NCBI GenBank assembly: GCA_963698495.1
Contig: CAVORB010000022.1
Coordinates: 5,055 to 69,054 of the forward strand
Direction: 5' to 3'
Source of the DNA: CAVORB01 sp963698495
GTDB taxonomy: Bacteria; Pseudomonadota; Gammaproteobacteria; Chromatiales; Chromatiaceae
DNA: 64,000 nucleotides
Part shown: piece by piece, positions 41,070-49,768 of the stretch
How the letters are laid out: the number at the start of each line of letters is the position of its first letter
Numbering within the stretch: the stretch's first letter is position 1
The notes under the pieces: generated by a model
What the model was told of the DNA's origin: nothing
The model's input: the letters and a program-made list of their open reading frames with translations, nothing else
Databases searched by the model: none
Translations under genes and position numbers: made by a program

Positions 41070-41825
41070 TCACAGCACGCCCGCCATCGAGTCTGCGATC
41101 AGCAGCGCGGCAATGAGCCACAGCGAGTAGCGCAACAGGCGGCGGTAGGTGTCGATGTGGATGCGCCTGCGCAGCCGAATGCCGACCCAGAGGCTCGCGA
41201 GCACCAGCGGCAGCACCCCAAGGCTGAGCTTGAGCATGGCCGGATCGAAGGCGCCGTTGACCAGGAAGCCCGCGATCTGTCCCGACTTGCTGGTGAGAAA
41301 GCTGAGGTTGAAGGCGGCGACCATCAGCGCCGGGTCCATGCGCGTGTAGAGGGCGAAGACCACGAGCACGGGCGCGAAGATGTTGATCACCCCCGCCAGC
41401 AGACCGAGCGACAGGCCCAACAGGGCGAGAACCCAGGGCGGGGCGGTGCGTTGCCGCGGCGAGCGGTGGAAGCGGTCGGTCAACAGATAGGCGATCAACA
41501 TCAGGGCCAGTAACAGTCGGAACGGCTCGGGATCGACGGACAACAGCACCTGGGTGCCGATGAAGCTGCCGACGATGGTGAACGCCGGGATCGGCCAGAA
41601 CGCCCGCAGGGCCTGGCGCCAGTGCCGCTCGCCCAGGATGCTGAAGAGATTGATGCTGACGGTGGGGATCAGGGTCAGCAGCACGGCCGAGCGCATGTCC
41701 ATGAACAGGACCAGCAACGGCGTCGCGACCAGGGGAAAGCCAAAGCCGAAGGCGCCGTGCACGAACGCGGCCAGCAGAAGGACGGGGACGAAGGTGAGAT
41801 CTTGCATCGTGAGGGGTCCGTTCAT
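41070..41825 (-). CDS. sulfite exporter TauE/SafE family protein
   Basis: A 251-residue membrane protein with about eight hydrophobic segments in two repeats. The family marks are FVHGAFGFGFPLVATPLL at the start of repeat one and LGLLAGVINIFAPVLV at the start of repeat two. TauE/SafE members export sulfite, sulfoacetate or related organosulfur anions. In a locus with three sulfotransferases this could be meaningful, but the substrate is not determined. Its start is at 41825, after which 265 nt separate it from the nitroreductase. Confidence 0.88.
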   Translation of the reverse strand: MNGPLTMQDLTFVPVLLLAAFVHGAFGFGFPLVATPLLVLFMDMRSAVLLTLIPTVSINLFSILGERHWRQALRAFWPIPAFTIVGSFIGTQVLLSVDPEPFRLLLALMLIAYLLTDRFHRSPRQRTAPPWVLALLGLSLGLLAGVINIFAPVLVVFALYTRMDPALMVAAFNLSFLTSKSGQIAGFLVNGAFDPAMLKLSLGVLPLVLASLWVGIRLRRRIHIDTYRRLLRYSLWLIAALLIADSMAGVL

Positions 41826-42090
41826 CGCCCCGGTTGCTCAGTTGGGCGCCAAGGTAAGGCATTCCGTAGGGGGCGCGGTAGTGCGAAGCGCTGCAATTGG
41901 TGCCAACCAGCGCCTCGGATTACGTCGTCGTGCCCCCCGGCGAGGGCAAAGCCCTGGCCGATGTAAGGCACCGAAGCCTCGACCGTGGCCCCGGCGTACC
42001 GAGTTACCGCGGTAGAATCAGGTCAGGCTCGCCATCCCGCGGAGTCTCCGACACTGCCATTCCGTGCAATCCGAGAGGGCTGACCAACGC

Positions 42091-42840
42091 ATGAACTCGA
42101 CACGAGGCAGCCGGCTCATCGAGCGGCAACTGGCCCATCGCTCCGTCCGGGCCTTTACCGAACGGCCAATCCCACCGGAGACCCTGGAAATCCTGATCCA
42201 GGCCGGGCAAGCCGCCGCGAGCTCCAGCTTCATCCAGGCCTACTCGGTCATCCGCGTCACGCGGCCGAAAGTGCGCGCGGCCATCGCCGAAGCGGCCGGA
42301 GGCCAGGTGTGGATCGAACGGGCCGCGGAGTTCCTGGTCTTCTGCGCCGATCTCCGGCGGGTCGACGACGCCTGCCGCCGGGCGGGGCAGGGCGCACTGG
42401 AGGGGTATGCCGAGCACGGATTGGCGGCGGTCGTCGACGTAGCCCTGATGGCCCAGAATCTCCTGTTGGCCGCCGAATCCCTGGGTTTGGGCGGCGTTTT
42501 CATCGGCGGTATCCGCAACGACATCCAATGCGTCGCCGACCTGCTCAAAGTCCCGCGGCTGGTGGTGCCGGTCTTCGGCATGTGCCTCGGCTGGCCCGCC
42601 GACGAGCCAGAGGTCAAACCGCGGATGCCGGTCGGGCTAATCCTGCATCAGGACGAGTACGAAGATCCGCCGCCAGCGGCGATCGCCGAGTACGATGCCC
42701 TCATGGCGGACTACTATGGTGTGCGCTCCTCGGGACGAAAACGCTCCGACTGGACCAGCGCGACCGCAGCGGCGATGCAGGGCAAGAAGCGCCCGCACAT
42801 GCTGACCTTTCTGCAACAGCAGGGGTTCTTCAGGCGGTAG
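42091..42840 (+). CDS. NfsA-type nitroreductase / NADPH-dependent FMN oxidoreductase
   Basis: A 249-residue flavoprotein. The N-terminal HRSVRAFTERPIPPE is the FMN phosphate-binding signature of oxygen-insensitive nitroreductases. AAGQAAASSSFIQAYSVIRV and the GLGGVFIGGIRN loop agree with the NfsA/FRP group, as does the C-terminal half after PVFGMCLGWP. It reduces nitro groups, quinones or flavin in two-electron steps. I chose ATG 42091, with GAGAGGG upstream, over GTG 42064. It seems to be transcribed alone. Confidence 0.9.
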   Translation: MNSTRGSRLIERQLAHRSVRAFTERPIPPETLEILIQAGQAAASSSFIQAYSVIRVTRPKVRAAIAEAAGGQVWIERAAEFLVFCADLRRVDDACRRAGQGALEGYAEHGLAAVVDVALMAQNLLLAAESLGLGGVFIGGIRNDIQCVADLLKVPRLVVPVFGMCLGWPADEPEVKPRMPVGLILHQDEYEDPPPAAIAEYDALMADYYGVRSSGRKRSDWTSATAAAMQGKKRPHMLTFLQQQGFFRR

Positions 42841-43078
42841 CCCTCGCGATGAAGCAGATCTGCGGTTCAACCTGGGCCTGGAAAGAGCTAGGCGGAGGCG
42901 CCATGGCGCCCGCATCCGCAAGCGTCACGGGATTCTGCCCTGATCCGATAGCGGATTCCTGCTGTTCCAGCACTTTTCGGCATTCGCTGAAGGCGGAGGG
43001 CCGCCTGGCGGCGCGCCTGATGCGAAACCGGCGGTGATCCAATGGCGCGTGCAACGGCTTTCGCATAACGTACCGGAC

Positions 43079-43474
43079 ATGGTCACATCATGCTGTTCCT
43101 TGCTCGGCGGCTGGCGTTTCCTGCGATACGCCGCGCCTGTCTGGGTCGCGCTGTTCGCGGCGAGCGGGCCCCTGGCCGCGGGGCCGTCGGTTTCGCAGCT
43201 GCTCGCGGTGTGCGATCGTGGCTTCGCACAGGGCAACAAGGGATCGGACGCGGCCGCCTGCGAATGGTACGCGGTTCCCTGCGCTTGCAGCAGTCGCTAC
43301 GCCAATGCGGAGCCGCCGGCCTGGTGCATCCCCGCGTCTGAAGCCCCGGGTCAGACGGTGCGCCGAGTCGTTGCCGAGCTGCGCCGCTATCCGAATCCGG
43401 CCGAACAATCGGATACCGCTGTCCCGGCCGTGCTCGCGAAGCTCTACCCCTGCATGACCGCCGGGGCGGAGTGA
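43079..43474 (+). CDS. Rap1a/Tai-like exported protein
   Basis: A 131-residue protein from the ATG at 43079 (GTG at 43034 would give 146). The N-terminal region is a signal peptide ending near GPLAAG. The mature part follows the Rap1a/Tai immunity-protein pattern as I know it: a Q-L-L-x-x-C start, a central A-C-E-W-Y segment, W-C-I-P, then T-V-R-R-V-V-A-E-L-R-R-Y-P and the terminal A-V-L-A-K-L-Y-P-C. The cysteines would form disulfides in the periplasm. In Serratia these proteins neutralise T6SS amidases; no toxin or T6SS gene is nearby, so the role here is open. It is the first of three small rightward genes. Confidence 0.6.
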   Translation: MVTSCCSLLGGWRFLRYAAPVWVALFAASGPLAAGPSVSQLLAVCDRGFAQGNKGSDAAACEWYAVPCACSSRYANAEPPAWCIPASEAPGQTVRRVVAELRRYPNPAEQSDTAVPAVLAKLYPCMTAGAE

Positions 43475-43614
43475 TGCGACTGCGCTCGCCACTTGAGAAT
43501 CTCAAGCGGTCCGCCCATCTTTTCCATGAAGCCGGGGAATAGGAATGCCCCGATGTTGCGGTCCTGAACCGCCAGCGTCCAGGCGAAGCGCCGGAAGTCG
43601 ATCGGGCCTCAGCC

Positions 43615-44229
43615 ATGACAGACATGTTCAGCAGGTGCTCTAGCTGGGCGCGGCGGCTCGCCGCGGCCACCGGGCTGTCTCTGGTTACTCTGTTCGGGTC
43701 CACGGCGCTCGCGATACAGTCATCGGAGGGCGGGCTCGCGCAACGCTTACGAGAAGGCGGCCAGGTGCTGCTGATCCGCCACGCCGAGGCCCCGGGTACT
43801 GGCGATCCGGAGGGCTTCCGTTTAGGGGATTGCTCGACGCAGCGCAACCTGAGCGAGGCTGGGCGCGATCAGGCTCGGGCGATCGGCGCATGGCTGCGAG
43901 ACCGCGGTGTCGCGCGTGCCCGCGTGTTTTCCAGCCAATGGTGCCGATGCCTCGAGACCGCAGAGCTCATCGGGATGGGGCCCGTCGAGGAGCTACCGGC
44001 GCTCAACTCCTTCTACCAGCGCCAGGCCGATCGCGAGCCCAATCTGGAAGCGCTCGATGTGTTCCTCGCCGCGCAGCCGCCCGACGGCGAGCTGTTGGTG
44101 CTGGTCACGCACCAGGTGACCATCTCGGCCGTGAGCGGCGAGTTCGTGCGTTCTGGCCAGGGCGTGATCATGACCTTGGGGGCGGACGGCGTCCTTGGCC
44201 AGGCGGAGCGGGTCGGTTTTGGCCAGTAG
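43615..44229 (+). CDS. histidine phosphatase family protein (SixA/PGM-like), exported
   Basis: A 204-residue histidine phosphatase with an N-terminal signal peptide (residues 1-32, ending near STALA). The phospho-accepting motif is LLIRHAEAPG and a second catalytic histidine is in LVTHQVTISA. The arginine region RVFSSQWCRCLETAEL is typical of the branch. The SixA-like members dephosphorylate phosphohistidine in the cytosol; exported forms of this type have unknown substrates. It lies between a Rap1a/Tai-like gene and a hemerythrin-like gene. Confidence 0.86.
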   Translation: MTDMFSRCSSWARRLAAATGLSLVTLFGSTALAIQSSEGGLAQRLREGGQVLLIRHAEAPGTGDPEGFRLGDCSTQRNLSEAGRDQARAIGAWLRDRGVARARVFSSQWCRCLETAELIGMGPVEELPALNSFYQRQADREPNLEALDVFLAAQPPDGELLVLVTHQVTISAVSGEFVRSGQGVIMTLGADGVLGQAERVGFGQ

Positions 44230-44286
44230 TCGAGGGGCTGCCGGGTCTCTGCGGAGCTCGTTTAGCTCGGTCTCAGGAGGGAAATC

Positions 44287-44643
44287 ATGCGACCCATACG
44301 GTGGAAAAGCCGCTATCAGACCGGCGATGCCGAGGCGGACCGGCGCAACCGCGCCTTCGTCGATTGCCTCAACACACTGATCGAGGCGGCTGGACAGCGG
44401 GAGCACTGCCGGGAGATGGAGGAGTTCGTCGCCCGCTTTTGCGACGAGGCCGAGCAGATCCTGCGGGAGCGGCCGACGGACCGGGACCTGAGCGCCGAGT
44501 TCGGTCGACGCCTGTTGGACGTGCTCCCGCTTGCTGCCTATGGCAGCACCGCGTGCCGTCAGTGCGGCCTGTGTGAGCTGGCCACGGAGAAGATCGCTGA
44601 TCATCTTGAAGCCCCCGCCGAATGCCTTTTCAAATCGAGCTGA
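44287..44643 (+). CDS. degenerate hemerythrin-like protein with C-x2-C-x2-C tail
   Basis: An 118-residue protein. Its start I-R-W-x-x-x-Y-x-T-G-D-x-x-x-D (residues 4-18) and the following F-x-x-x-L-N-x-L mirror the first helix of bacteriohemerythrins. However, the first iron-ligand histidine expected three residues after Asp18 is Asn21, and the paired histidines of later helices are largely missing (only His40 and His106 remain). Near the C-terminus a C90-x-x-C93-x-x-C96 motif could bind another metal or an iron-sulfur cluster. It follows an AGGAGGG box. The homology is my reading of the pattern and should be treated as tentative. Confidence 0.55.
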   Translation: MRPIRWKSRYQTGDAEADRRNRAFVDCLNTLIEAAGQREHCREMEEFVARFCDEAEQILRERPTDRDLSAEFGRRLLDVLPLAAYGSTACRQCGLCELATEKIADHLEAPAECLFKSS

Positions 44644-45129
44644 AACGCGATAGGAGGCAGGGTGGGCGGCGAGCTCTGCTCGATCGCAGGGCGCGCACCC
44701 TGCCTCCATGGTTGCGGACCCTTATCGGAATCGTCGTGATCGTGTGTTTGGCCGGACAGGCGTAGCCGCTTCGGCCTGATCTTCCACCCATGGCGACCAT
44801 AACGCCGCCGGCCGGGAGGTCCGCCGCTGCGGCGACGCCCGCTTTCCGGCATGCGTAGTGTGATCCGGTTGGACTTCCCGATCGGGCTCAGTTGGAATAC
44901 TGGTGTCCGTCTTGTGGCATCGGGACAACGGCAAGAACAACGCGAAACTTGATCGAGGGGGCGTGGGACAATGCTCGAGCTGCTGATTAGGGGGCCGATG
45001 TGGCGACCTTCGCGTCGCTGTCCGCTCCGCGATGACGACCCGGAAGGCCGCGGATTCGGGAACGACGGCGGCAGGCTCGATCCCGGTCGCTCATGCCGAT
45101 CCGACCGCCGCCGAGGACGCTGAAAGTCA
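44644..45129. other. intergenic region (486 nt), no gene seen
   Basis: No frame shows a plausible protein; the long leftward frame across it is an antisense shadow. It contains the large stem-loop at 44653-44707. The GC content is high throughout and no promoter for the glycosyltransferase to the right could be picked out. Confidence 0.5.
44653..44707. repeat. 12-bp perfect inverted repeat / stem-loop
   Basis: GGAGGCAGGGTG at 44653-44664 pairs perfectly with CACCCTGCCTCC at 44696-44707, closing a 31-nt loop that itself holds a 5-bp stem (CGAGC / GCTCG). It begins 10 nt after the stop of the hemerythrin-like gene. It could end transcription or protect the mRNA 3' end, but there is no T tract. 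Confidence 0.65.
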
Positions 45130-46367
45130 ATGGGCATCCGCGTTCTGTATTCGATCGGCGGTCGCAAGGCTCCACCGCGGGTAGACGTATCCGATCTGTT
45201 CGCGAACCGCCTGACGCGGGCTGGCCTGGATATCACCTGGCACATCCTGGTACCGGACCGCGGCGCGCCGCTGTCCCGCACAACCTGGCATGGGCAGCCC
45301 GCCTGGCAAAGCGCGCGCAGCCGGTTGCCGGGCTTACTCGGCGCGGCCTTCACCAAGCTCAGCGAGCTCTTTGCGGACCTGTTGTTTCCTTGACACTGGC
45401 GCTCTCGCGCCCTTTCGATTTGATCCAGGTCCGCGACAAGTTCCTGGCTGGCGTGCTGGGCCTGCTGGCGGCCAGAATTCGGCGCGTCCCCTTTGTTTTC
45501 TGGCTGTCCTATCCGTTTCCGGAGGCCCGGGTTCTCGATGCCCAGGAGGGACATTCGCGACATCCCTGGTTCTCGCGCCTGGCGGGCGGCGTTTCAGGGT
45601 GGATGCTTTACCGGGTCATCCTTCCCGGTGCCGATCACGTCTTCGTGCAAAGCGAGCAGATGAAGCGCGACGTGGAGCGTCCCGGAGTCGATAGCGGCAA
45701 GCTGACGTCGGTGCCGATGGGGATACCGGACGAGGATATGCCGCCCCCACAAGATGGGATATCGAATGCCGAACCCTTGGTGCTGTATCTGGGTACGCTG
45801 GCCCGGGTGCGCAGGCTGGATATGTTGATCGAGGCGATGGATATCCTCTCCGCCAAGCGACCCGATGCCCGGCTCGTCTTTGTCGGGGAAGGCGACTCTC
45901 CGGCAGACCGGGCGTTTCTGGAGGAAGAGGTGAGCAGGCTCGGCCTGTCCCATTGCATCTCGTTCACCGGGCAGCTCAGTCGCCAGGAGGCGCTCGCGTG
46001 GGTAGGAAGGGCCGCCGTCTGTCTGTCCCCGTTCTACCCCACCTTCGTGCTGCGCTCCACGTCACCCACGAAGCTCATCGAGTACATGGCGCTCGGCAAG
46101 GTCGTCGTGGCCAACGACCACCCGGAGCAGGCGGACGTGCTCGCCGCCAGCGGCGCTGGCTTGTGCGTGCCTTGGTCCGCGGATGAATTTGCCGGGGCCA
46201 TGCTCGAACTCCTGAACGACCCGGAGCGCGCCGCCGAAATGGGACGCCAGGGCCGAGCTTGGGTCTGGGAGAATCGGACCTACAGTCGGATCGCGGCGCG
46301 CCTGCTCCCCATCTACCACGACCTCGTCCCGCCGTCCGACGACGCGGCGCAGAGCGACCCGAAGTGA
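45130..46367 (+). pseudogene. glycosyltransferase (GT4-like), interrupted by a frameshift
   Basis: The first part starts at ATG 45130 (GIRVLYSIGGRKAPPRVDVS) and ends at a stop at 45393. The homology continues in another frame as LTLALSRPFDLIQVRDKFLA and through the GT4 nucleotide-sugar domain: YLGTLARVRRLD, FVGEGDSPADR, VSRLGLSHCISFTG, and SPTKLIEYMALGKVVVAND with the family's E-x7-E region. The full stretch is 1238 nt; adding one base gives 413 codons (412 residues), normal for GT4. One missing base near TTTCC-TTG (about 45388-45391) accounts for it. Part of the surface-polysaccharide set; a sulfotransferase follows after 1 nt. Confidence 0.82.
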
Positions 46368-46368
46368 C

Positions 46369-47379
46369 ATGATTCAGGAAGCCCATTCAACCCTGCTGTT
46401 CGTCACCGGAGCCTCGCGCAGCGGGACGACCATGCTCAACCGCGTGCTCGGCACCCATGACCGCATACTCGGGATGAACGAGCTGCACTATTTCGGCGAT
46501 CTCTGGGACCCCTCCGACACCGAACCCAAGAGCCCGGAGGAACGCGCAAGGTTGGCCGCGTCTCTGATCGCACGGCAGGCGCGGGGGATCTGGGGGTCGG
46601 GTCCGGGAGGCGAGGAGCTGGAGCGCGGACGTCGGCTCGCGGACGAGCTGCCGCGGGACGCGAATGGCATGGCGCTGTATGCCCATGTGGTGCGTGCCTT
46701 GGCCTTGGATCAGGGCAAGGCCATCGCGTGCGAGCAGACGCCGCGCAATATCTTCTATGCTCGTCGCCTGCTCGACCTGGAGCCGGAGGCGAGGGTCATC
46801 CAGCTGGTCCGCGACCCGCGCTCGGTCATTGCTTCCCAGAAGAACCGCTGGAGAAGGAAGAAGCTGGGGGGGAGTAATATCCCCTGGCGCGAGATCGTGC
46901 GGGTCTGGTTCAACTACCATCCCCACACCATGGCCAAGCTTTGGCTCCGGGCGGCCGACGCTGGCGATGGCCTGGTTGGCCATCCCCGGTTCCTGCAGGT
47001 TCGATTCGAGGATCTGGTCGCGACGCCCGAGGAGGTGGTCCCGGCCATCTGTGCCTTCGTCGGCGTGGAGTTCCAGCCGGGCATGCTGGAGGTACCGATC
47101 GTGGGCTCCTCGCAGCGCCAGGACAAGGGACAGCGCGGCTTTTCGAAGGAGAGCATCGAAAGCTGGAAGGGGACCCTGTCGCCCGCGGAGGTCTGGATGA
47201 TCGAACGCGTCGCCGGCGCCGCCATGCAACGACACGGATACGGGCTTTCCGGGCGCTCGCCGGGGCTCGGCGCTGCCGGTTTGCTTGTCCGTTATCCCGT
47301 CCATTTGGCCGGCGTGGTCCTCAGCAACCCCCACCGTGCTTGGATACAAGCCAGGGCGGTCCTCGGGCGCAAGGGATGA
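46369..47379 (+). CDS. sulfotransferase family protein
   Basis: A 336-residue PAPS-dependent sulfotransferase. The phosphosulfate loop is VTGASRSGTTMLNR (residues 12-25) and the 3'-phosphate site is QLVRDPRSVIASQKNRW. It shares long segments with the sulfotransferase at 38234-39355 (ACEQTPRNIFYARRLL here, ACERTPRNIFYARRLL there), so they are paralogues. It begins 1 nt after the glycosyltransferase stop, pointing to one operon and a glycan acceptor. Confidence 0.9.
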   Translation: MIQEAHSTLLFVTGASRSGTTMLNRVLGTHDRILGMNELHYFGDLWDPSDTEPKSPEERARLAASLIARQARGIWGSGPGGEELERGRRLADELPRDANGMALYAHVVRALALDQGKAIACEQTPRNIFYARRLLDLEPEARVIQLVRDPRSVIASQKNRWRRKKLGGSNIPWREIVRVWFNYHPHTMAKLWLRAADAGDGLVGHPRFLQVRFEDLVATPEEVVPAICAFVGVEFQPGMLEVPIVGSSQRQDKGQRGFSKESIESWKGTLSPAEVWMIERVAGAAMQRHGYGLSGRSPGLGAAGLLVRYPVHLAGVVLSNPHRAWIQARAVLGRKG

Positions 47380-47531
47380 ATGCGTTGACGGGCGATCGGA
47401 GGGATTCCGAGACCTCGGACTAGCGGGCGTCGCCCGCGTCGGGCGGATCGATTCAACCTTTCCTCGGATGCGAGGGCTTCGCTCATCAGCGATGCGGTTC
47501 GCGTCTTGAACACGGCTAGAGAAGAGCATCG

Positions 47532-48770
47532 ATGCCGAAATTGCTGTCACTGAACACCTATCACTATCGCCGCGGCGGGTCCGACGTGGTGTTCCTGGAA
47601 CAGGATGCGATGTTCCGTCGCCTGGGTTGGGAAACGGCGGTGATGACCATGCATCACCCGAAGAACGATCCGTCGCCCTGGAGCCGCTTCTTCGCCGATG
47701 AAATCGAGTTCGGTCATGACTACGGCTTGCTCGACAAGCTGGCCATGGCGGGGAAGGTCATCTATTCGCGGGAAGCGAAACGCAAGATGGCCGCGCTGCT
47801 CGATGAATTCCCGGCTGATGTCGCCCACACGCACTGTATCTATCATCACCTCTCCCCTTCGGTTCTGGTGGAGCTCAAGCAGCGCGGAATCCCTTCGGTG
47901 ATGACAGCGCACGACCTGAAGCTCGCCTGCCCGGCCTACAAGATGCTGAACCGCGGCGGGGTGTGCGAGAAGTGTCGCTCCGGGAACCTGCTGCATCTGG
48001 TGCGAAACCGGTGCATCCGCGACTCGCTTGCGGTCAGCGCCCTGGTCATGGCGGAGTCCGCCGTGCACAAGAGCATGGGGCTCTACCGGCGGAATCTGGA
48101 CAAGGTGGTGACCCCCAGCCTGTTCTACCGCGACAAGCTCATGGAGTGGGGCTGGCCCGAGGGGCAGCTCGCCTACATCCCGAACTACGTCGATGCGCAG
48201 GCCTACACGCCTGGTTACGAGCCGGGCGACTATTTCTTCTATTTCGGCCGCCTGGCCCTGGAGAAGGGGGTTGCTACGCTCATCCGGGCCGCCGCCCAGG
48301 CTGGTGTCGGGCTGCGCATTGCCGGCACCGGACCCGAATCGGAGGTGCTGCAGGAGCTTGCCGCGCGCGAGGGCGGGGATGTCCGGTTTCTCGGTTTCGT
48401 CAGCGGCGATCCCCTGTGGAAATGGGTGCGGGAGGCGAGGGCGGTCGTCCTGCCCTCGGAGTGGTACGAGAACGCGCCCATGAGCGTGCTGGAATCCTAT
48501 GCCTGCGGCACACCTGTGATCGGAGCGCGCATCGGCGGCATTCCGGAGATGGTGCGCGAGGGCGAGACGGGCGCCTTGTTCGAGAGCGGAAACGCCGGCG
48601 ATCTCGCGGGACAGCTGCGCCGATTCGCGGACATGCCTGATTCGGGAATCGCGCGCATGGGCGAGGCGGCGCGCGCCTATGTTGCCGAGACCTACACCGC
48701 GCAACGGTATTTGAACGACATGCTGGGGCTGTACGCCAGCTTGGGCGTGCGTTGGGAGGGACAAGCGTGA
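47532..48770 (+). CDS. glycosyltransferase family 4 protein
   Basis: A 412-residue retaining glycosyltransferase. The N-terminal acceptor domain begins LSLNTYHYRRGGSDVVFLEQ, with the glycine-rich loop typical of GT4. Residues about 230-400 form the nucleotide-sugar domain: FFYFGRLALEKGVATLIRA, LRIAGTGPE, LPSEWYENAPMSVLESYACG with the E-x7-E type catalytic region, and IGGIPEMVREGETG. A C-E-K-C pair occurs in RGGVCEKCRSG, as in several capsule GTs. It overlaps the next gene by 4 nt. The sugar is unknown. Confidence 0.92.
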   Translation: MPKLLSLNTYHYRRGGSDVVFLEQDAMFRRLGWETAVMTMHHPKNDPSPWSRFFADEIEFGHDYGLLDKLAMAGKVIYSREAKRKMAALLDEFPADVAHTHCIYHHLSPSVLVELKQRGIPSVMTAHDLKLACPAYKMLNRGGVCEKCRSGNLLHLVRNRCIRDSLAVSALVMAESAVHKSMGLYRRNLDKVVTPSLFYRDKLMEWGWPEGQLAYIPNYVDAQAYTPGYEPGDYFFYFGRLALEKGVATLIRAAAQAGVGLRIAGTGPESEVLQELAAREGGDVRFLGFVSGDPLWKWVREARAVVLPSEWYENAPMSVLESYACGTPVIGARIGGIPEMVREGETGALFESGNAGDLAGQLRRFADMPDSGIARMGEAARAYVAETYTAQRYLNDMLGLYASLGVRWEGQA

Positions 48771-49768
48771 TTGCCCAGATCGACCGGGACTATCTGCAAT
48801 ACGGCCTGGCGCGGGCGGCGCGCCGGATGGCCAGCTACGGGTTGTACGAGGGCCGCCCGCTGACCACCAAGGGGCGTTTCATCAATCCCGCGGTATTCGC
48901 CTGGCTCAAGACGCTGGCGAGCATGCCGGGAGATCCAACGGTCGACCGGCCCATCTTCATCACCGGCCTGGGTCGCTCCGGCACCACGATCCTGGGGATT
49001 CTGCTTTCGCTGCACGGCGAGGTGGGCTATCTCAACGAGCCGAAGGCCCTCTGGCACGTGGTCGATCCGCGTCAGGACATCAACGGCAACTATGCCTTGA
49101 AAGGCGGTTTGTTCCGGCTGACCGGGGACGACGTGACGCCGGCTATCGCCTTGCGCGCGCGGCGTCTGTTCGCTCGCTACCTCTCCCTCACCGGTGCGGG
49201 TCGCGTCGTCGACAAGTATCCGGAGCTGATCTTCCGCGCCGGCTATCTCCGGGCCATTTTCCCCGACGCGAAGATCGTCTTCATCACCCGGAGCGGCGCC
49301 GATGCGGTGCCGTCCGTCGTCAAGTGGTCCGAGCGCCTGGGTGTGACCTCCGGCGAGCACCTCGATGACTGGTGGGGTCGGGACGATATCAAGTGGCACT
49401 ATCTGCGGACGCAGCTGGTGCTTGCCGACGACAGGTACGAATCCCTCTGGCCGGTCGCCGGCGCGGATCTCGATCACGCGGACCGGGCGGCCATCGAGTG
49501 GATCCTGACCATGCGGGAAGGGCTGGATCAGGCGCGTTCGTACCCGGATGCCGTGGTGCGTGTGGCCTATGAGGATCTGCTGGCGGATCCGGCAGGCGCG
49601 TTGGAACGTCTGCAACGCGACTGCGACCTCGAGCTCGATCCGGCCGTGACCGACTACGCGAGGAAGCGGCTCTACGACAACCCCGCCAAGGGCTGGCCGG
49701 AGCTGCACCCGGCGGTGGATGCCCTGTTCCGGGAAACGATGGACATGCTGGGATACGAGACACCATGA
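48767..49768 (+). CDS. sulfotransferase family protein
   Basis: A 333-residue sulfotransferase of a different subgroup from the two paralogues. The phosphosulfate loop is ITGLGRSGTTILG and the 3'-phosphate region is KIVFITRSGADAVPSVVKW. The start is GTG at 48767, overlapping the glycosyltransferase stop (GTGA) and preceded by GGGAGG 8 nt upstream; this beats the TTG at 48752. Its own stop overlaps the next start (ATGA). The three-gene run GT4-sulfotransferase-GT is translationally coupled, which is good evidence for one sulfated glycan. Confidence 0.88.
   Translation: MIAQIDRDYLQYGLARAARRMASYGLYEGRPLTTKGRFINPAVFAWLKTLASMPGDPTVDRPIFITGLGRSGTTILGILLSLHGEVGYLNEPKALWHVVDPRQDINGNYALKGGLFRLTGDDVTPAIALRARRLFARYLSLTGAGRVVDKYPELIFRAGYLRAIFPDAKIVFITRSGADAVPSVVKWSERLGVTSGEHLDDWWGRDDIKWHYLRTQLVLADDRYESLWPVAGADLDHADRAAIEWILTMREGLDQARSYPDAVVRVAYEDLLADPAGALERLQRDCDLELDPAVTDYARKRLYDNPAKGWPELHPAVDALFRETMDMLGYETP

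Noticed and set aside
43079..44643. Toxin-immunity island
   Set aside because: Only an immunity-like fold is present; there is no toxin, secretion gene or mobile element next to it.
44601..45563. Leftward open frame of 320 codons across the gap before the glycosyltransferase
   Set aside because: Basic, proline- and serine-rich random composition, and it overlaps the real glycosyltransferase on the other strand.
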